Positions 59,045 to 64,000 of a stretch of 64,000 bases of DNA are shown here, one piece after another. Position 1 is the first letter of the stretch. The number at the start of each line of letters is the position of its first letter. This DNA comes from Rhyacophila brunnea (lineage: Eukaryota; Arthropoda; Insecta; Trichoptera; Rhyacophilidae): contig JAGYXB010000825.1 of assembly GCA_022495005.1 (NCBI GenBank), positions 4,030,001-4,094,000 on the forward strand, in the 5' to 3' direction. Position numbers and translations under genes: made by a program. The notes beneath the pieces are model-generated. The model saw nothing but the letters and a program-made list of their open reading frames with translations. It searched no databases and was not told the origin of the DNA.

Positions 59045-59484
59045 CGTTTTTATTAGCTCAAATTCTTGTTTGTCCGGTGGTTGCTTGTATAGTACAAATC
59101 TTGCAATCGATTTTTAACTAACTTCCTGACTAGCTAGACATTTGAAACTTTTAGAATATATCAGAACACGATGCATTCTTTTGATACTTTTAGCCATCTT
59201 TAAGCAGAATTGAAATCATTTTCAGTTAATTCTGTATTTTATGAAAAATTATTTCGATACCATTATTGGTTGCTAAGCGGATGGTCCTAACAACTAAATT
59301 ATTAATATATACGTGCGTTACTATGAAAATCAATATGACATGTCAAAATGATATTTCAGTATTATTTCTATTAAGTACAATTTTTTTGATCGTTTAAGCT
59401 AGTCAAGTCAAGTTTATACATATGATTCAACAGAAAATTTAAAAAGTGGAAGTATATAAAAAGTTCTTTTTATCTTGTAATTAT
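59045..59484 (+). mobile_element. Repeat F, copy 3
   Basis: Colinear with 46296-46728 over about 440 bp with high identity (ATATATCAGAACACGATGCA, GTGCGTTACTATGAAAATCA, TTTTGATCGTTTAAGCTAG). Small differences include extra GGTTGCTTGTATA after TTGTCCGGT. No coding content. Confidence 0.75.
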
Positions 59485-59891
59485 TATTTAAGTCTTTTCC
59501 CTGACTCGCTTTTTTACACATTTACATAATATAGTTTCTCTCGTGTGTTACAGATAAATCAAAACAAATATAATATATTATAATCATTAGTTTCAATGTG
59601 ATTGAACAGACAGATGAAGAACAATAATAATAACTTATGACAGATGTATCCGATATTAAAATAAGACCTAGTTTTTGTAATCAGTCACGCGGAGACGTCA
59701 TCCCTGTGGGTATAATAATGATATTAATACATCGGTTTTAGCCAAGTCCAAATAATTGGACTGCGTATTAGGGGGTGTTTTCTGTTTGGGCATACCTTAC
59801 CTACCCGCACCGGCTTTACGAAACGCGATTTTGACTGTTATCGATTGCCGGCTATTTTGTTATGCAACGCAATTCGGCTGTGAATAAATAT

Positions 59892-60135
59892 AATATCGTC
59901 GCCCCAAAAGCAAAAGGGCACTTGTGCATAAATTGAGTTTTGAGAAAAACGCATCTTAAGTGTTTTTGGAGTGAAAAAAAATCGTGGAGAGGTTATTACT
60001 TAATATTTTGAAATGCAATTTGGAACACATGTGACATAATTACTCAAGATTGAAATGCAATTTTTATTTTTTTTATAATATGTCAATTTTTATAATATGT
60101 CACATGTGACCTTTTGCTTTTGGGGCGACGATATT
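59892..60135. mobile_element. Short MITE with 26-bp perfect TIRs
   Basis: The left end AATATCGTCGCCCCAAAAGC, AAAAGG is mirrored exactly by the right end CCTTTTGCTTTTGGGGCGACGATATT. It is 244 bp in all, with an AT-rich middle holding ACACATGTGACATAAT and ATGTCACATGTGACC. The outermost bases suggest a TA target (Tc1/mariner-like), but AATAT on each side could equally be part of the TIR. Perfect ends imply a recent insertion. Confidence 0.8.
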
Positions 60136-60332
60136 GTCGCCCAACGAATTACAATAGATGCGAAAAATACAACGGAAATGTTATCGATATGATATAACAA
60201 TTCAATAACATGACCAAGTAAACAGATGATATGATCAACAGTGCAAAATATCATCTGATCTACAGTCAGCAAAATATGCAATCTCCACAATTGAAAAAAC
60301 AAAACGTAAAGATAAAAATGCGTTCATATCAA

Positions 60333-60691
60333 GGCTATACTTCAATTGAGGCATGGTCTAAAAAGATCGTGGCTAGGCGATGCGTGGACTGTGCAAATGA
60401 CGCGTGCCGAACAAAAATATAATTTGTCATAAAAATCCAACATGCGTCCATTTAATGTTATGTTTATTGTTATATTACTAATAATAATAGTATATTCATT
60501 AACATGTTTTTTTTTAAGTACATACGTAAAGTTTTTTAGTCATCTTTACACGATTTAAGAATATTTTCATCCGACGCCATGACAAAACAAATCGACGTGC
60601 GCACACCTCTATATCGGTCTCCGATTGACGAGTGAGAAATTTCGCCGCACCTACTGTTGAAAATTATTTGGCGTTTCACTGAAGTACGCTC
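60333..60691 (-). mobile_element. TTAA-flanked MITE, copy 3
   Basis: Reverse orientation. The right flank is TTAA (60692-60695) and the left is TCAA (60329-60332), one change from TTAA. Ends are GGCTATACTTCAATTGAGG and ...CGTTTCACTGAAGTACGCTC. 359 bp and colinear with the 29.6 and 52.5 kb copies. The 63-codon frame at 60231-60422 is partly inside it and is not a gene. Confidence 0.8.
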
Positions 60692-60937
60692 TTAAGTTGG
60701 GACGTGACTGAAACTCAAGGTAAAAAGTATAAGTACGGGACAGACTCCAAGGCCGACTGTATTCAGACCGGGGCACGAAGCCGTGAATTTCGATCGTAGT
60801 GTTAGTTTATTCTTCGAATGCAATATGGAAGACTGTAGAAAATGAATACTGTTGTAAAATGGTAATATATTAAATATATTATAATTTGGACGAAATATTC
60901 AATCAAAAAGCTCCATTTACTGCGAAAAAGTTATTAC

Positions 60938-61244
60938 CACAGAACAGATAATAAATATAATACCGATAGGCAATATTCAATACGCTGCATGGTGAAGCAG
61001 GCTTTTGAATGTGTGAGTGTCCTACGAAAATGAAGCACGCATTATGCACGTGCAATAGTGTGTGTAATACACCAACATTAAATGAGCGTAAATGCATAAA
61101 CCGAGAGCAGTTTTTAGTATTCGACGTAAAACGTACTCTTAACACGTGTGTAAGTTTAACCCGGATTCTTCCTTACTCGAGTCGGTTACCTGCTATCGCC
61201 TTACCCGTTGTGTATTTCAGTTCCCATTATTTCTGAGTTCCCTG
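60938..61244 (-). mobile_element. hAT-B element, copy with near-perfect duplication
   Basis: The ends are CACAGAACAGATAATAAATA and ...CTGAGTTCCCTG. Flanks GTTATTAC (60930-60937) and GTTTATTAC (61245-61253) differ by one inserted T. Blocks GAGTGTCCTACGAAAATGAA, AACACGTGTGTAAGTTTAAC and TATTTCAGTTCCCATTA are shared with 56375-56670. Frames on both strands here (60903-61236) are chance. Confidence 0.85.
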
Positions 61245-61253
61245 GTTTATTAC

Positions 61254-63369
61254 ATTGCATTCGAAGATAATCAATAACTAACACTATCATCGTAACTCGC
61301 AATTCAGTACTTCGGCCTAACTATTATAGTCAAACTCGAATAATATGCTCAAATTGAAATTCTACACCGAAGTATATAATTTTAAATTTTCCAGAAAATG
61401 CAGCATGAAATCCATACGGGTCTTACAGTTCCAACTTTAATAACATCACAAAACCCCATTAGGTAAACAGATTTCTCCTTCCTACGAATATTGATACGAA
61501 TATAGAGTTCTTCACAGGATTCACCGGAATTCCAGTACACACTCGACAATGACATGACCCACAGTTATTCAGTAAAGAGAAGACTATGGCCATGGTCTTT
61601 ATTGTCAGTTAATTAAGTATATTTTGATTTAGGCACACTACAAGTCAGATGTGAGTGTGTTTTTATTTCTTCTTCTTTCGATCGTGTGGGTATCTAAGTT
61701 GGAACAAATTTAATTACTTGTGGTCGAATCGTAAATAATAATAAATCTCGATGTAACTAACTAATAAATATCAGCGATACTCAGAATCAGTTCGGGAGAC
61801 CCCATGATTCACTAACCGAATCATATACGAATTGAAGACAATGCAAAATAATTTTGATTTACAGCACCGTCAAACATTTAACAATGTCAAGTACATGGTA
61901 GGCAGTTAGGTATCTAGACATGATATCGCCGAAAGCGACTGAAACAAGAAGTCACATACAAAATGATTTGCAATATTTCTTTGGCAGAGGCGTCCCTAAG
62001 TAAAGTGCCTCCTTTAATAAAGCACAAAAAAAAATAGGTGAGCACCAAACATGTGATGAATCAGAATTTAAACTATAAAAAAGTTACTATTCTATGCAGG
62101 GCCGGATTAATAACCTCAGGAGCCTTTAGCACTTATTTGTTGGCCAACCATTATTAATTGGTTTTAGCAAATTAAATGTACAATATAATACATGAAAATA
62201 TAAATTCAAAAATTAGGAATATTTTGTTGTGTGCCTCCTTTCTCCTGATTCCTGGATTCTTTGATACTCTGCGTTGGCAACACTAAATAATATATTGTCT
62301 CTACTTTTGTTTGCAACTTACATAATGTTATTTGCGATTTTACACGGTTATTCATGTAAAATCAAAACAATAGTAAGTATCTTGTTTATAAAAAAAGAAC
62401 ATTATTATTGTTATTGTATATGTATATGTTTAAGAACATTTGTATGTTTAATATCTCTCACCCGCGTCTAAAAACTAAAATACACGGACAATCTATTGTA
62501 TTAGAACATGTAAAATGTCCGGAAACAGTTTTTATACTATGTTCACAGAAATAAATCTTGGATTAGGATAAGGCCTGGCTGGACTAAAAGGCAGTGGTGA
62601 ACTAAACTAAAAGCGAAAACACTTGCAGCTAAATTAATTATCACGCAAAATGCAGTATCGTGTATTTGGGCCCTCAGTTACCGTATTTTTACCAGCTTCA
62701 TTTGCATACAACATGCAAGCTCTCCATCTCCAGAGAAGAGGATTTCTCTTCAACATCTTTGCGGCGGATTTTTAACTAAACTTTATGGTAGATAATAAAT
62801 ATGCACTACATATAATAATGGTGCGTCAACCGCAGCCAAAGTGTTTAAACACGCGGCTATTGATTATTTTTATTTACGACTTAGCTAAAGCAATAATAAT
62901 TCTACCTATCCAATGCGCCGTACTTTTCATTATGTACTGAATACACAAAATAATATGCCAAGTAATCAGTATACGCGTACTATCGAGTCTACAGAAAAAA
63001 AACACAGGTACTTAGATGCTTTCAGCGTACAGTTGAGATACTAAGCAATAATAATTAATCATGTCCCCCAAAATATAATCAACACCCGGTAACTACCAAG
63101 GCCGATTATATTCAGGCCGTGGTACTGTATTGGAATTACGATGATAATGCTAGTTATTGATTATCTTTTACCTGTTCGCATTAAAGGAAGATTTTCGATT
63201 GCATATTTCGTTCAAATTATTATCTTTTATTATGCAACAACCACTGTCTACAAACAGTTTACCACATTTCATTCGAAGTATGAGCAATAACTAGTAGGTT
63301 CTGCCATATAGGTTTACAGTTTCGTCTCACGGCCTGACTATCGTGGGTCTTGATATCTACGGTAAAAAT
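61254..63369. other. unannotated AT-rich sequence
   Basis: A hAT-like end CAGGGCCGGATTAATAACC at about 62098 resembles the 22.2 kb element's end, without a visible partner. AAGGCCGATTATATTCAGGC near 63099 recurs loosely at about 60750 (AAGGCCGACTGTATTCAGAC). No gene is supported. Confidence 0.4.
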
Positions 63370-63374
63370 TGTAT

Positions 63375-63800
63375 CGAGACCTCAGAGTAATAATATAAAG
63401 AGAGCGGGTATTGCCGCGTTTCTTGCGTATAACGCACGGTATAACCTCAATTATGTATATTATTATTAACTTAAATATGAAACGTTATACCATTATCAGT
63501 ACGGCTACAAAATCTAAACACAACATACTTAACGTTATGGCCTACTAAATTAACTGAAAATAATTACCACTAACTTTATACTTAACACGAAAACAATAAA
63601 TTTCAGCAACTCGTGATCGCAGTTTTTAAATTACTGTAGTCATCCAAATCAATATTTACCGGCGACGTGTACAAAACATATTTAATTCAGCCGTAGAAAT
63701 TCTATCTTACTCTAACCCTAACGCATATTGCGGAGATATAAGCGTGCCGAATGCTTTCTCACTTGCACTTATGGCTCGTTATTGTTCAGGCCTTGATCGA
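63375..63800 (+). repeat. Repeat E, copy 2, uninterrupted
   Basis: CTCAGAGTAATAATATAAAG, TATGAAACGTTATACCATTA, AATAATTACCACTAACTTTA, AAATTCTATCTTACTCTAAC, GGAGATATAAGCGTGCCGAA and TTGTTCAGGCCTTGAT match 34650-35395 once repeat F is removed from the latter. No coding content. Confidence 0.75.
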
Positions 63801-64000
63801 GACATAATTTTGCAGAAACAACAGGCGTGTAATACAGAAATATGTTATATATGCGGAACGGGTCCTTTTCTAAAACATAATATATGCATATATAATACAG
63901 GGGGGTTCTAAGCTCCCATTTAGTTATGTGTAAATGCGGAATCTCAGCCACGCAGGTGGCTTAAAAAAGTGCGATACGGGTGTCTTCCGTCTGAACGCTC

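Overview
This window looks like AT-rich, repeat-dense eukaryotic DNA from an arthropod, most likely an insect. The evidence is the many non-autonomous hAT-type elements, several decayed non-LTR retrotransposon (LINE) tails, a short run of the insect telomere motif CCTAA, and many TAGGTACCTA-type words common in aphid and some moth genomes. A sternorrhynchan hemipteran (aphid-like) is my best guess, but it is only an inference from sequence texture. I see no complete host gene, no operon-like organisation, no rRNA and no CRISPR array. The longest open frame is about 143 codons, and the only recognisable coding matches are LINE relics. The region is best read as intergenic or intronic DNA filled with mobile elements of several ages.

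Layout. 0-6 kb: a palindromic repeat (family P), a GC-rich foldback pair, the first hAT-A copy, and a retrotransposon-like 3' end whose internal segment is expanded into about ten 107-132 bp units. 7.4-8.3 kb: the 3' part of an I/jockey-like LINE on the minus strand (RNase H, then a cysteine-rich tail), with frameshifts. 14-18.8 kb: a hAT-B copy broken by a foldback, a composite hAT-A copy holding two further inverted repeats, and a second family P copy. 19-25 kb: a possible exon-like fragment, a tandem duplication, three terminal-inverted-repeat (TIR) elements (one a hAT with a perfect 8-bp duplication), and two unidentified open frames beside splice-like signals. 26-32 kb: a LINE tail split by a hAT-A copy, a TIR element, a repeat C copy, a TTAA-flanked element, a tRNA-like fragment and a second LINE tail. 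34-43 kb: repeat E broken by repeat F, a third LINE tail, GC-rich repeat H, another repeat C, hAT-C and hAT-B. 44-52 kb: a Harbinger-like element, repeats F, P and H, and an 825-bp long-TIR element. 52-64 kb: more TTAA, hAT-C, hAT-B, hAT-A, F and E copies.

How the parts relate. Target-site duplications (TSDs) visible by eye support independent insertions: GTTGATAG, GTCATGGT, ATTATTTT, CCCAAGGT (8 bp), TTA (3 bp) and TTAA (4 bp). Nested insertions give a relative order: hAT-A is younger than the 26-kb LINE, the foldback is younger than the 15-kb hAT-B, and repeat F is younger than the 35-kb repeat E. None of these elements carries a visible transposase, so all would depend on enzymes encoded elsewhere. 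Family names (hAT-A, P, C and so on) are labels used only in this report. All alignments were made by eye, so edges without a TSD are approximate.
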